A stretch of DNA of 64,000 nt from Gammaproteobacteria bacterium. Lineage in GTDB: Bacteria > Pseudomonadota > Gammaproteobacteria > Xanthomonadales > Wenzhouxiangellaceae. Position 1 is the first letter of the stretch, and every line of letters begins with the position of its first letter. Positions 28,202 through 37,230 of the stretch are shown piece after piece. The notes beneath the pieces are model-generated. The model saw only the letters and a list, made by a program, of their open reading frames with translations, was not told where the DNA came from and searched no databases. The stretch spans positions 1-64,000 of the forward strand of contig PXBD01000001.1 of assembly GCA_003565625.1 (NCBI GenBank). Direction: 5' to 3'. Made by a program: the position numbers and the translations under genes.

Positions 28202-29282
28202 TCCCGGCGTGAGCTTTTCGGCCTTTGATCACGAATGCATGGCCGAGGCGCTGCGTCTGGCCGAGCGCGGTCTGCAGACCACGGACCCGAACCCGCGCGT
28301 GGGTTGCGTCGTCGCGGCCGGGGGTCGGGTTGTCGGTCGTGGCTGGCATCGGGCCGCGGGCGAGCCGCATGCCGAGATCCTGGCGCTGGGCGAGGCCGGC
28401 GAGCGGGCGCGAGCTGCCAGCGTGTACGTCACCCTCGAGCCGTGCAGCCACACCGGCCGAACGCCGCCGTGTGCCGATGCGCTGATCGCGGCCGGGGTTG
28501 GCGAGGTCGTGGTGGCCATGGCCGACCCCGACCCGCGGGTGGCCGGGCGCGGCCTGAAGCGATTGCGGGCGGCCGGGATTGCGGTGCGCAGCGGGCTGAT
28601 GGAAACCGCCGCGCGCGAGCTCAATATTGGTTTCAGCGCCCGCCACGAGCGGGCCCGACCCTGGCTGCGGGCCAAGCTCGCCGCCAGCCTCGATGGCTGC
28701 ACGGCCGGCCCCGATGGTCGGTCGCAGTGGATCACCGGCTCGGCGGCCCGGGCCGACGGCCAGCGCTGGCGGGCCCGCGCCTCGGCCCTGTTGAGCGGTA
28801 TCGGCACGGTGCTGGCCGATGACCCGCGCCTGGACGTGCGCCTGGCCGACTGTGTCCGCCAGCCCCAGCGAATCATCGTTGATTCGAAGGGTCGTCTGCC
28901 GCGCACTGCCCGCCTGCTCGATGGGTCCGGCCCGGTCACCGTGGCAAGCACGGTGGCACCGCCCTGGCAGCGTGACGGGGTCTGCTGGCGACAGCTGCCG
29001 GCGGCGGCCGATGGGCGGGTGGATCTTACGGCGCTGGTCGGGCTGCTGGTCGAGCTGGAATGCAACGAAGTCCATGTCGAGGCCGGACCGACCTTGACCG
29101 GCGCCCTGCTGGCGGCCGGGCTGATCGATGAGCTGCTGGTATACCAGGCGCCGGTGTTGCTGGGCGGCGGTGCACCACTCCTGGCCCTGCCGGGGATGGA
29201 AAAGTTCGACCAGCGCCTCCATCTGACCTTGATCGAGCAACGCCGCGTCGGCAACGATCAGCGCCTGCGCCTGCGTCCTTAA
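28191..29282 (+). CDS. ribD: Bifunctional riboflavin deaminase/reductase RibD
   Basis: From GTG 28191 the product is 363 residues (E. coli 367). The deaminase domain has PHAE (H60, E62) and the zinc cysteines in PCSHTGRTPPC (C85, C94); the reductase domain starts near KLAASLDG with SQWITG and ends VEAGPTLTGALL. It catalyses two successive steps of riboflavin synthesis. Start choice: GTG 28191 or GTG 28209, since ATG 28239 would remove the conserved FDHECMAEAL start. It overlaps the nrdR stop. Confidence 0.95.
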   Translation: MTTDPGVSFSAFDHECMAEALRLAERGLQTTDPNPRVGCVVAAGGRVVGRGWHRAAGEPHAEILALGEAGERARAASVYVTLEPCSHTGRTPPCADALIAAGVGEVVVAMADPDPRVAGRGLKRLRAAGIAVRSGLMETAARELNIGFSARHERARPWLRAKLAASLDGCTAGPDGRSQWITGSAARADGQRWRARASALLSGIGTVLADDPRLDVRLADCVRQPQRIIVDSKGRLPRTARLLDGSGPVTVASTVAPPWQRDGVCWRQLPAAADGRVDLTALVGLLVELECNEVHVEAGPTLTGALLAAGLIDELLVYQAPVLLGGGAPLLALPGMEKFDQRLHLTLIEQRRVGNDQRLRLRP

Positions 29283-29307
29283 CGCCATCCAAGCTGTCGA
29301 GACCACC

Positions 29308-29910
29308 ATGTTTACCGGAATCATCCAGACCGCCGGCACCGTCACCGGAATCGAGCCCGCAGACCAGGGTGTGCGCCTGCGGATCCGCTGCCCGGAGTTG
29401 CAGCCCGGTCGCTGGCAGGCCGGTGACAGCGTCGCCGTCGCCGGCTGCTGTCTGACCGCGCTGGCGCTGGACGAGGAGAGCTTCAGCGCCGACCTGTCGG
29501 CCGAAACGCTGGCGCGGACCTCGCTGGGCGGGCTCGGGGTTGGCGATCAGGTCAACCTCGAGCCGGCCATGGCGCTGGGCGATCGTCTCGGCGGGCACCT
29601 GGTCAGTGGTCACGTCGACGGCCTGGCCGAGGTCGTTGCCGTGCGACCAGTCGGCGACAGTCATGTCGTCCGCTTCCGCGTGCCCGAAGCGCTGGCGCGT
29701 TTCATCGCCGAGAAGGGGTCGGTGACGCTCGATGGCGTCAGCCTGACGGTCAATTCGGTGGCGGCAGACGAGTTCGAAGTCAACCTGATTCCGCACACCT
29801 GGCAAGTCACCACGCTCGGCGCGCTCCAACCCGGCGTCCGGGTCAACCTGGAAATCGATCTGCTGGCCCGCTACCTGGACCGGCTGCTGCAACAGCGAGG
29901 GCTGACATGA
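29308..29910 (+). CDS. ribE: Riboflavin synthase alpha subunit
   Basis: The 200-residue product begins MFTGIIQTAGTV and contains two lumazine-binding repeats (LGGHLVSGHVDG; SVTLDGVSLTVN; HTWQVTTLG). It dismutates two lumazine molecules to riboflavin and a pyrimidinedione. Each repeat has the expected length. Its TGA overlaps the next gene's ATG (ATGA). E. coli names this gene ribC/ribE depending on convention. Confidence 0.96.
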   Translation: MFTGIIQTAGTVTGIEPADQGVRLRIRCPELQPGRWQAGDSVAVAGCCLTALALDEESFSADLSAETLARTSLGGLGVGDQVNLEPAMALGDRLGGHLVSGHVDGLAEVVAVRPVGDSHVVRFRVPEALARFIAEKGSVTLDGVSLTVNSVAADEFEVNLIPHTWQVTTLGALQPGVRVNLEIDLLARYLDRLLQQRGLT

Positions 29911-31025
29911 AGTTCGACTCCATCCCCGAGATTCTCGCCTCCATCCGCGCCGGCAAGATGGTGGTGATGCTCGACGACGAAGACCGCGAGAACGAGGGCG
30001 ACCTGATCATGGCCGCCAGCATGGTCCGGCCCGAAGACATCAATTTCATGGCCCGCTACGGGCGCGGCCTGATCTGCCTGTCGCTGACCCGCGAACGCTG
30101 CCGCCAGCTGGGCTTGCAGCTGATGGTGCGCGACACCGACCGCCACCATCAGACCAACTTCACCGTTTCGATCGAAGCAGCCGAAGGCGTGACCACCGGC
30201 ATCTCGGCCTACGATCGCGCCCACACCATTCGCACCGCCGTGGCACCGAATGCTCGCGCCGACGATGTCCGCCAGCCCGGGCACGTGTTTCCGCTCATGG
30301 CCCAGCCCGGCGGGGTGCTGGCCCGTGCCGGGCACACCGAGGCGAGCATGGACCTGGCCCTGCTGGCCGGACTGGAGCCGGCCGGCGTGCTGGTCGAGAT
30401 CCTCAACGAGGACGGCACCATGGCGCGCCGGCCGGAACTGGAAGCCTTCGCTGCCGAGCACGGCCTCAAGGTTGGCAGCGTGGCCGACCTGATCCGCCAT
30501 CGCCTCGGCACCGAGGAAACGGTCGAGTGCATTCACGAGCAAGACGTTGGCACCGCTCATGGCCCGTTCCGGCTCAAGGTGTTCCGCGACAGCATTCACC
30601 AGAAGCTGCACTGGGCGCTGGTGCTCGGCGAGATCGTGCCCGACCAGCCGTTTCCGGTTCGGGTGCACGTGCCGGAGCTGCTCGGCGATGTGCTGGGTAT
30701 CACCGAGCCGGGCTTTGGCATGCCGCTGGATGCAGCGGTGGCCGATATTGCCCGCCGGGGCCGCGGTCTGGCCCTGGTCCTGGGCTACGAGGAAGACGAC
30801 CGCTCGCGCCTGGACGGTTTGCTCAAGGCGGCTTGCGACGCGAGCGACGATCGTGATCGCGCAGCGCGTGAGCTGCGCAGTTACGGTCTGGCCGCCCAGA
30901 TCATCGCCGAGTTGGGCATTCGTCGCATGCAGGTGTTCGGTGCGCCGCGCCGGCTGCACGCGTTGGCCGGTTTCGGTCTGGAAATTACCGAATACCTGGT
31001 GCCGGAAGGAGACCCCGAGACGTGA
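29907..31025 (+). CDS. ribB: DHBP synthase fused to degenerate GTP cyclohydrolase II domain (RibBX type)
   Basis: The 372-residue product has an intact N-terminal 3,4-dihydroxy-2-butanone 4-phosphate synthase (DDEDRENEGDL, TDRHHQTNFTVS in part, HTEASMDL). The C-terminal half aligns in position with GTP cyclohydrolase II but lacks its zinc cysteines: SECxxGDxxxSxRCDC is replaced by a stretch with PELLGDVLG and no cysteine, and the RQEGRxIGL loop is absent. This resembles RibBX proteins, in which only the RibB activity remains. GTP cyclohydrolase II must then be encoded elsewhere. The start overlaps the ribE stop; the end overlaps ribH (GTGA). Confidence 0.9.
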   Translation: MKFDSIPEILASIRAGKMVVMLDDEDRENEGDLIMAASMVRPEDINFMARYGRGLICLSLTRERCRQLGLQLMVRDTDRHHQTNFTVSIEAAEGVTTGISAYDRAHTIRTAVAPNARADDVRQPGHVFPLMAQPGGVLARAGHTEASMDLALLAGLEPAGVLVEILNEDGTMARRPELEAFAAEHGLKVGSVADLIRHRLGTEETVECIHEQDVGTAHGPFRLKVFRDSIHQKLHWALVLGEIVPDQPFPVRVHVPELLGDVLGITEPGFGMPLDAAVADIARRGRGLALVLGYEEDDRSRLDGLLKAACDASDDRDRAARELRSYGLAAQIIAELGIRRMQVFGAPRRLHALAGFGLEITEYLVPEGDPET

Positions 31026-31495
31026 TTACCGATATCAACCCCCGGCCGGACGGGCATGCCTGGTCCGTGGCCGTGGCCGTGGCCCGTTTCAACGCCCGGG
31101 TCACCGACTTGATGTGGGACGGCTGCCAGGCCACGCTCGAAGCGGGCGGGGTAGAGCACATCACCCGGGTTGCCGTGCCGGGCGCCTTCGAGTTGCCGCT
31201 GGTCTGCCGCTGGCTGGCCGAAAGCGATCGCTTCGATGCCATCATCGCCCTGGGCGCGGTGGTGCGCGGGCAGACCGCCCACTTCGACTTCATCAGCGCT
31301 GAGTGCACCCGCGGCCTGGGCCAGGTGGCGCTGGACAGCCGTATCCCGGTTGCCTTCGGCGTGCTGACCCCGGAAAACGCCGACCAGGCCCTGGAACGGG
31401 CCGATCCGGCCCGCAAGAACAAGGGTCGTGAGGTCGCCCAGGCCGCGCTGGACATGATGGCGCTGGGTGACGCGATCCGGCGTGGCCCGGCGTGA
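31022..31495 (+). CDS. ribH: 6,7-dimethyl-8-ribityllumazine synthase
   Basis: The 157-residue product has the lumazine synthase signature VARFNARVTDLM, VPGAFELPLV and ALGAVVRGQTAHFDFI in part. It condenses the RibB and RibD products and forms icosahedral or pentameric assemblies. The start is GTG 31022, overlapping the ribB stop by four bases. The later histidine of the active site lies in the AHFDF segment. Confidence 0.96.
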   Translation: MITDINPRPDGHAWSVAVAVARFNARVTDLMWDGCQATLEAGGVEHITRVAVPGAFELPLVCRWLAESDRFDAIIALGAVVRGQTAHFDFISAECTRGLGQVALDSRIPVAFGVLTPENADQALERADPARKNKGREVAQAALDMMALGDAIRRGPA

Positions 31496-31965
31496 GTCGC
31501 GGTCGGTCCAGGGCCAGTGCCGACCATCGGTTCGAGCCGCGGCGGCGGGCGCGGCGGCGGGCTTTGCAGGCGCTCTACCAGTGGCAGCTCAACGATGACT
31601 CGGCCGCGGCCATCGTCCAGCAGTTTCTCGAGGAGCAGAACTTCGACGGCGTCGACCGCGACTATTTCGAGACCCTGGTGCGCGAAGTCGTCAGCCGCAG
31701 CGGCGACCTGGATGCAGCCGTTGCGCCCTTTCTCAAGCGGGTCGAGGCCAGCCTGGACCAGATGGAGCGGGTGATCCTCAGGCTGGGCGCCAATGAACTC
31801 CTGCATCACCCGGAAACACCCTATCGAGTGGTGATTGACGAAGCCATCGAGTTATCGCATCGCTTCGGCGCCGAACAGGCCCATACCTTCGTCAACGGCG
31901 TGCTCGATCGCCTGGCCGGGCAGTGTCGCCAGATCGAGCGCGACGCCGAGCGCGGTGAGCAATGA
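31492..31965 (+). CDS. nusB: Transcription antitermination factor NusB
   Basis: The 157-residue product has an arginine-rich N-terminal segment (RRRARRRALQALYQWQ in part) and LGANELLHHPETPYRVVIDEA in part, typical of NusB. NusB binds S10/NusE and boxA RNA to promote rRNA antitermination. The GTG start at 31492 overlaps the ribH stop by four bases. Association of nusB with ribH is common in proteobacteria. Confidence 0.96.
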   Translation: MSRGRSRASADHRFEPRRRARRRALQALYQWQLNDDSAAAIVQQFLEEQNFDGVDRDYFETLVREVVSRSGDLDAAVAPFLKRVEASLDQMERVILRLGANELLHHPETPYRVVIDEAIELSHRFGAEQAHTFVNGVLDRLAGQCRQIERDAERGEQ

Positions 31966-32902
31966 ATTCGACCTGATCGCGCGCATCCGCGCGCGCGCCG
32001 TCGGCCCCGACCCGTCGGTTGTGGTCGATATCGGTGATGATGCCGCCCTTTTCCTGCCCGAGCCCGGGCGGGCGCTGGTGGCCACTACCGACTCGCTGAT
32101 CCTTGATCGCCACTTCCGGGCCGACTGGGCGCCGGCCGACATCGGCCATCTGGCCCTGGCGGTCAATCTCAGCGACCTGGCCGCGATGGCGGCCCGCCCG
32201 CGCTGGGCGCTTTTGGCTCTGACCCTGCCGCGCGCGGACGAGGCCTGGCTGGAAGGGTTTCTGGACGGGTTCCTGGCCCTGGCCGCGCGCACCGGCACCC
32301 GCCTGATCGGCGGCAACCTGGCAGCCGGGCCGCTCAATATCGGCGTCCAGTTGCTCGGCGACGTCGAGCCGCAGCGGGCCCTGCGACGGGCAACAACGCG
32401 GCCGGGTCAACTGCTGGCCGTTACCGGCACGCTGGGGGATGCCGCCGGCGCCCTGGCCCTGGCCGAGCGCGCGCCGGCCGCCCTGCGCCGACGCCTGACC
32501 CGGCCGGAACCCCGCCTGGACGCCGCTGCCTGCCTGGCCGGTCGGGCGCGCTCCATGATCGATATCTCCGACGGCTTGCTGGCCGATCTGGCCCACCTGC
32601 TCGGGCCGGGGCAGGGTGCGCAGTTGGACGTGGCCGCGCTGCCGACCAGCCCGGCGCTGCAGGCCGCGATTCCGAATACAGCGCAGCGCTGGGCATTGCA
32701 GCTGGGCGGCGGCAATGACTACGAGCTGCTGTGGGCGATCGAACCCGATGAACTGGCCGCGGCCCAGGCTGCCCTGGCGGCAGTCGGGTCCGAGGCCACC
32801 GTGATCGGGCGGGTCCGGGCGGATCCCGGGATCGACTGCATCGACCGCGAAGGGAGAAAAATAGAGATCAATAGCGACGGATGGGATCACTTTGACCGAT
32901 GA
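31955..32902 (+). CDS. thiL: Thiamine-monophosphate kinase
   Basis: From GTG 31955 the product is 315 residues and has the ThiL features VDIGDDAALF, TTDSLILDRHF, NLSDLAAMAARP and MIDISDGLLADL. It phosphorylates thiamine monophosphate to the diphosphate cofactor. The start overlaps the nusB stop by 11 bases; longer in-frame readings lie over nusB and are rejected. Its 3' end overlaps the pgpA start by 11 bases. Confidence 0.95.
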   Translation: MSNEFDLIARIRARAVGPDPSVVVDIGDDAALFLPEPGRALVATTDSLILDRHFRADWAPADIGHLALAVNLSDLAAMAARPRWALLALTLPRADEAWLEGFLDGFLALAARTGTRLIGGNLAAGPLNIGVQLLGDVEPQRALRRATTRPGQLLAVTGTLGDAAGALALAERAPAALRRRLTRPEPRLDAAACLAGRARSMIDISDGLLADLAHLLGPGQGAQLDVAALPTSPALQAAIPNTAQRWALQLGGGNDYELLWAIEPDELAAAQAALAAVGSEATVIGRVRADPGIDCIDREGRKIEINSDGWDHFDR

Positions 32903-33383
32903 TCGATCAAAAACCCGCAAGGTAGCGCTGGCAACCCCGACCGGTTTCCTGGCCTTTGGCCTGGGCAGCGGACTCAGCCCCAAGGCGCCGGGAACGGCCG
33001 GGACGGTGGCGGCACTGGTGTTCGCGATTCCGCTGGTGGCCCTGCCGCTGTGGGCCGGGCTGGCGCTGGTCGGGCTTTCGTTCGCGCTGGGTTGCTACCT
33101 GTGCGGGGAGACCTCGCGTCGGCTCGGGGTGCACGACCACGGCGGCATCGTCTGGGATGAATTCGTCGGCATGTGGCTGGTGCTGTTGTTCGTGCCCTTC
33201 GAGCTGGTCTGGTGGCTGGCCGCTTTCGTCCTGTTTCGCGCGTTCGACATTGTCAAGCCGTGGCCGATCCGCTGGCTGGACCGGCATGTGACGGGCGGTT
33301 TCGGCATCATGGTCGACGACCTGCTGGCCGCGCTGTACGCCCTGATTCCGTTGCTGTTGCTACCGTTGCTCTTCGGAGCGTAG
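32892..33383 (+). CDS. pgpA: Phosphatidylglycerophosphatase A
   Basis: The 163-residue membrane protein has the PgpA motifs GSGLSPKAPGTAGT, VWDEFVGMW, FDIVKPWPIRWLD and GFGIMVDDLLA. It dephosphorylates phosphatidylglycerol phosphate. The frame opens with TTG at 32892 inside thiL and no other plausible start lies before the conserved region, so a TTG start is likely. Its last 24 bases overlap the 3' end of the convergent kinase gene. Confidence 0.93.
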   Translation: MTDDRSKTRKVALATPTGFLAFGLGSGLSPKAPGTAGTVAALVFAIPLVALPLWAGLALVGLSFALGCYLCGETSRRLGVHDHGGIVWDEFVGMWLVLLFVPFELVWWLAAFVLFRAFDIVKPWPIRWLDRHVTGGFGIMVDDLLAALYALIPLLLLPLLFGA

Positions 33384-36158
33384 CCGGGCTTCGGCCTCGA
33401 ATTCGGCCAGTTGTTCGGCCAGTCCGGCGTGGCGCGGATCGGGCTCGGCCACGGTGAGTGCGGCGAGCCGGTCGCGGCGAACTGCGGCGGCTTCGTCCGT
33501 CTGTCCCGTAGCGAGCAGCGCGCGGTACCAGGCCAGCGCGCTTTGCAGGCTCTGGCCATGATCGGTGCCGTGCCGGTCGCCAAAGAAGCGCGCGGCCCGG
33601 CTGGCCGGCTCAATGGCTGCCTCCGGCTGCCCGATGTCGATGAGGCTGACGGCGAGCAGATGCTGGGCGACGATGGTCTGCGGGTGGTCGTCGCCAAACA
33701 CTGCCTGCCTGCGCTCAAGCAGCGGCAGGATCAACTCGCGCGCCGGCCCGGGCCGGTCCTGGCTCAGCAGGACGCTGGCCAGGATTTCCTGGGCGCTCAG
33801 GGTTTCCGGGTGGTCGAGCCCGAAACGCTGCGAGCGCACCGCAACCACCTGCTCCAGCAGCTGCTGGGCCTGCTCGGGCTGGCCCATGCGGTTGAGCAGG
33901 CTGCCCAGGTTAACCTGGGTTCGCAAGGTCACGGGGTGTTCCGGGCCGAGCGCTTCTGCAGCCAGCTCCGATGCTTCCATGAGCAGGTCGCGGGCCTCAT
34001 CGCGCCGGCCCAGGGCCGAGAGATTGTTGGCCTTGTTGCTCATCGCGCGCAGGGTGTCGCTGCTGCGCCGACCTTCAGTGGTGGTGAAGAAGGCAACAAT
34101 TTCGTCGTCCATTTCCAGCGCCTCCTCGAACCGGCCCAACTGGCCATAGCTGGAGGCCACGTTGAGTAGGGCACGCCCGAGGCGCGGGTCATCCGGGGCC
34201 AGGTTCTCGCGATGCGCCTCGAGCACCTGCTCGAAATACACCAGCCCCTGCTCGAAATTGCGCGCCCGGGCATGCACATAGCCGGTGATGCCGGCGGTGT
34301 TGACGGTCAACTCATGGCGTGGCCCGAACCAGTCCTGGGCAAGCTCGGCATTTTCCGCCATCACCTCCATGGCTTCGGTCAGTGCTCCGAGATCGACCAG
34401 CACGGTGCCGAGCCGGTTGCCCGACAGCACCAGGGCCTCGCGGTGGCTGACCTGGGCCGGGTCGAGCAGGCGTTGAACGGCTTCGAGTTCGGCGCGGGCC
34501 TCATCCAGGCGGTTAGCCCGATAGAGCGAGCGGCCAAGGCGGGTGCGGGCCTGCAGGGTTTCGAGCGCCTGCGGGCCGTATTCCGTCGCGAGCAATTCGA
34601 CGATCCGCTCGGCCAGTGCCGGCAGGCGCTCGGCCTGATCGATCGCTGCATACACATCGTGCAGGGCGCGGTACAGGTCAGCCTGCAGGCGCGGCTGACC
34701 GGCGAATTGCTCGGCGACCGAGACAACCGCCTGCTCGAGCACGAAACGATCAAGGGCATGGCGGGCCAGATCGGTTGGCGAGACGTGGTCGCGCAGTGGT
34801 TCCAGCGCGAGCATGGCGCTGTCGGGGGCGGCGCCGGACCGCTCCAGGCCGCTTTTGAGCTGGCGTTCGATTTCCTCGACCAGGCCGGCACCCATGGCGC
34901 GCGGGCTGATTCCTTCCAGCATGGCCTGCTGGAAGCGCGAGACCTGCTCGAGGTCCTGCTGCCGCTGCTCGGCAATCCGGAACTGGCGCTGGGCTTCGAA
35001 CATTCCCAGAGTGGCGGCAGTCAACCCGGCCAGCAGGGCCAGCAGCACGGCACTGGCGCTGCCCAGAGCCAGGGCGTGCCGGCGCACGAATTTGCGTGTT
35101 CGGTACGAAAGGCTGGCAGGCAGGGCCGAGACCGGTTCATGGCGGCGGCTGCGCTGGATGTCGGCGGCCAGTTCAGCCGCCGAGTCGTAGCGCTGTTCCG
35201 GGTTCGGCGCCAGCGCTTTCATTACCACCGCGTCCAGATCGGGCTTGAGGGCGCGCTTGAGCCGTCGCGGCGAGGTTCGACGCTGCTCGGCCACCCGGTG
35301 CATGGTGGTGTTGTCGAGACGCCGCGAAGGTTGGCGATGGGCGGCGTGAAACGCCCGTGCCCGCTCGGCCGGGTCAAGCGTGCGCGAGAGTTGATCACGC
35401 GTGATCGGCGGCTCGTCGACCAGCAACTGATGCAGGATGACGCCCAGCGCGTAGACATCGCTGCGGGTGTCGATGGCGGTAGGACCATCGCTGAACTGCT
35501 CCGGGCTCATGTACTCCGGCGTGCCGATGCGCTCGCTGCGCTCGGCCGCGGCAGCGCTGCCGGCGGTGGTGGCAATGCCAAAATCGATGATCTTGGGCAC
35601 CGCCTGACCGTCGATGCGGGTGACCAAGATGTTGGCCGGCTTGAGATCGCGATGGATGATTCCTTTCTGGTGGGCATGCTGCACGCCCTGGCAGATCCGC
35701 ACGAACAGATCCAGCCGTTCGGCCAGCCGCAACCGGTGTTCGCGGCAAAAGGTCTGCAAGGGCGTGCCGTCGACAAACTCCATGGCGAAGTAGGGATAGC
35801 CTTCGGCGGTGGTCCCGGCATCGAACACCTGGGCAATGGCTGGATGCTGCATCTGGGCCAGGGCCTGGCGTTCGACCTCGAAGCGCGCCAGGTTGGACGG
35901 GTTGAGTACGCGTCGCCGCACCAGCTTCAGCGCGACTTCACGCTCCACCGGCCGGGTCTGGCGAGCCAGGAACACCAGGCCCATGCCGCCGCGGCCGAGC
36001 TGGCGCACCAGCTGGTAGCGTTCCAGCTCCAGCTGCTGCCAGTGACTGGATTCATCGACCTCCGCGCCCATGGATTCGGCGGCCTCGATCAGGGTCTCGA
36101 ACGCGGTCGGTTCAAGATCCTCGGTGGGATAGTCGTCGTCTCGGTCCGGGCCGCTCAT
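33360..36158 (-). CDS. Membrane serine/threonine protein kinase with C-terminal TPRs
   Basis: The 932-residue product has a Hanks-type kinase domain (about 48-330) with glycine loop GRGGMG (55-60), lysine K78 in VALKLV, catalytic HRDLKPAN, DFGIA and GTPEYMSPEQ. A hydrophobic segment at about 365-391 anchors it, followed by roughly 540 residues of kinesin-light-chain-like TPRs, expected to lie outside the cytoplasm. Substrates are unknown. The frame's TTG at 36161 adds one residue; ATG 36158 is preferred. It lies just downstream of dolP-yraN-lpoA on the same strand, which suggests but does not prove an envelope-related job. Confidence 0.92.
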   Translation of the reverse strand: MSGPDRDDDYPTEDLEPTAFETLIEAAESMGAEVDESSHWQQLELERYQLVRQLGRGGMGLVFLARQTRPVEREVALKLVRRRVLNPSNLARFEVERQALAQMQHPAIAQVFDAGTTAEGYPYFAMEFVDGTPLQTFCREHRLRLAERLDLFVRICQGVQHAHQKGIIHRDLKPANILVTRIDGQAVPKIIDFGIATTAGSAAAAERSERIGTPEYMSPEQFSDGPTAIDTRSDVYALGVILHQLLVDEPPITRDQLSRTLDPAERARAFHAAHRQPSRRLDNTTMHRVAEQRRTSPRRLKRALKPDLDAVVMKALAPNPEQRYDSAAELAADIQRSRRHEPVSALPASLSYRTRKFVRRHALALGSASAVLLALLAGLTAATLGMFEAQRQFRIAEQRQQDLEQVSRFQQAMLEGISPRAMGAGLVEEIERQLKSGLERSGAAPDSAMLALEPLRDHVSPTDLARHALDRFVLEQAVVSVAEQFAGQPRLQADLYRALHDVYAAIDQAERLPALAERIVELLATEYGPQALETLQARTRLGRSLYRANRLDEARAELEAVQRLLDPAQVSHREALVLSGNRLGTVLVDLGALTEAMEVMAENAELAQDWFGPRHELTVNTAGITGYVHARARNFEQGLVYFEQVLEAHRENLAPDDPRLGRALLNVASSYGQLGRFEEALEMDDEIVAFFTTTEGRRSSDTLRAMSNKANNLSALGRRDEARDLLMEASELAAEALGPEHPVTLRTQVNLGSLLNRMGQPEQAQQLLEQVVAVRSQRFGLDHPETLSAQEILASVLLSQDRPGPARELILPLLERRQAVFGDDHPQTIVAQHLLAVSLIDIGQPEAAIEPASRAARFFGDRHGTDHGQSLQSALAWYRALLATGQTDEAAAVRRDRLAALTVAEPDPRHAGLAEQLAEFEAEARLRSEEQR

Positions 36159-36188
36159 CAATCGGTGCTTCGTGATCAGGATCGGTGG

Positions 36189-36800
36189 TCAGGATTCGGC
36201 CTGCTGGTCGGAAAACTCGAACAGGGTCACGACCCGTTCTACCCCGCGTACGGTGCGAGCGCGTTCGATTACGGCCTCGGCCTCGGCTCGCGTGACCAGG
36301 CCCTGCAAATACACCACCGAGCGCGCAGTGGTCACCTGGACCCGGGTCGGATCGAAGCCGGGCAGGCCGCGGATGCGGGTGAAACCGGCGTTGACCCGGC
36401 TGGAAATCCAGCGGTCGTTGCTGGCCTCGCCCAGCGAGGCGCGCCCGGTTGCCGCCAGCTCGTTGAACAGGCGCAGCACGCCTTCGACTTCGGTCGCCCG
36501 CTCGGTCGCCAGCTCCACCAGGGCTTCGTCGGGTACTTCTCCGGCCAGCAACACCCAGCCGTTGAAGGCGTTGACCTTGATTCGGGAACCCTGGTGGAAG
36601 CTCTCGTCAACATACAAGGCGTTGCGAACCCGGACTTCGAGCACGTTGTCGTCAATGACAGTACCGACCGAGCGCCGGTCATGCACGGCCACCCCGGTGA
36701 CAACTGCACCACCGACCACCACGGCGGCACAGCCGCTCAGCAAAGCGGCAAGGACCAGGGCGACAACGGGGCCCAGGACGGGACGAACAACACGATCCAT
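36189..36800 (-). CDS. dolP: BON-domain lipoprotein DolP (YraP)
   Basis: From ATG 36800 the product is 203 residues with a lipobox (LLSGCAA) and two BON domains (about 60-125 and 140-200: VRNALYVDE...GWVLLAGEVP; VNAGFTRIRGL...VVYLQGLVTRAEA in part). DolP is an outer-membrane lipoprotein linked to BAM and division in E. coli. AGGAG lies 7 bases before the start. The order lpoA-yraN-dolP is that of E. coli, minus diaA. Confidence 0.88.
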   Translation of the reverse strand: MDRVVRPVLGPVVALVLAALLSGCAAVVVGGAVVTGVAVHDRRSVGTVIDDNVLEVRVRNALYVDESFHQGSRIKVNAFNGWVLLAGEVPDEALVELATERATEVEGVLRLFNELAATGRASLGEASNDRWISSRVNAGFTRIRGLPGFDPTRVQVTTARSVVYLQGLVTRAEAEAVIERARTVRGVERVVTLFEFSDQQAES

Positions 36801-36843
36801 GCAAATGCTCCTGATTGGTGGTGCCCTCACGGCTGGGCTGATT

Positions 36844-37230
36844 TTACCCGCCGGACGGCTCGAACGCGTTGGCAATCCAGTTCGGTTTCTCGTCGGGATC
36901 GTTAATGGCGACCACGTCGAAACGGCAGGCATGCGCCTCCCAGGCCGGGAAACTCATCAGGAAGTGACGCGCGGCCCGGGCCAGGCGTTGCTGCTTGTTG
37001 CGGTCGACCGTCTCGACGGCATCGACCAGCGCGCCCGGGGCCCGCAGGCGTACTTCCACAAACACCAGTACATCGCCGTCCGCGGTGTCCCTGTGGACCA
37101 TCACCAGGTCGATTTCGCCGGCCCGGCAGCGGTAGTTGCGCTCGACGGTCTCGAGACCGTGGCGTTTCAGCCAGCGCTCGGCATCGGCCTCGCCGCGCTG
37201 GCCGCTGACCTGGCGAGAGGTGCGGCTCAT
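36844..37230 (-). CDS. yraN: YraN family nuclease-fold protein (UPF0102)
   Basis: The 128-residue product has the UPF0102 features GEADAERWLKRHG, RNYRCRAGEIDLVM and FVEVR, which include the acidic and lysine/arginine residues of a restriction endonuclease-like fold. Its function is not established. The ATG overlaps the lpoA stop (ATGA), so the two are translationally coupled. Confidence 0.92.
   Translation of the reverse strand: MSRTSRQVSGQRGEADAERWLKRHGLETVERNYRCRAGEIDLVMVHRDTADGDVLVFVEVRLRAPGALVDAVETVDRNKQQRLARAARHFLMSFPAWEAHACRFDVVAINDPDEKPNWIANAFEPSGG

Noticed and set aside
28202-29307. FMN riboswitch before the rib genes
   Set aside because: I looked for the conserved RFN element segments in the gaps and leaders of this operon and saw none; the genes overlap and leave no room for it.
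34212-36905. Plus-strand open frame of 897 codons opposite the kinase gene
   Set aside because: It is antisense to a clear Hanks kinase with intact motifs; high GC creates such long frames. Its translation shows no known domain.
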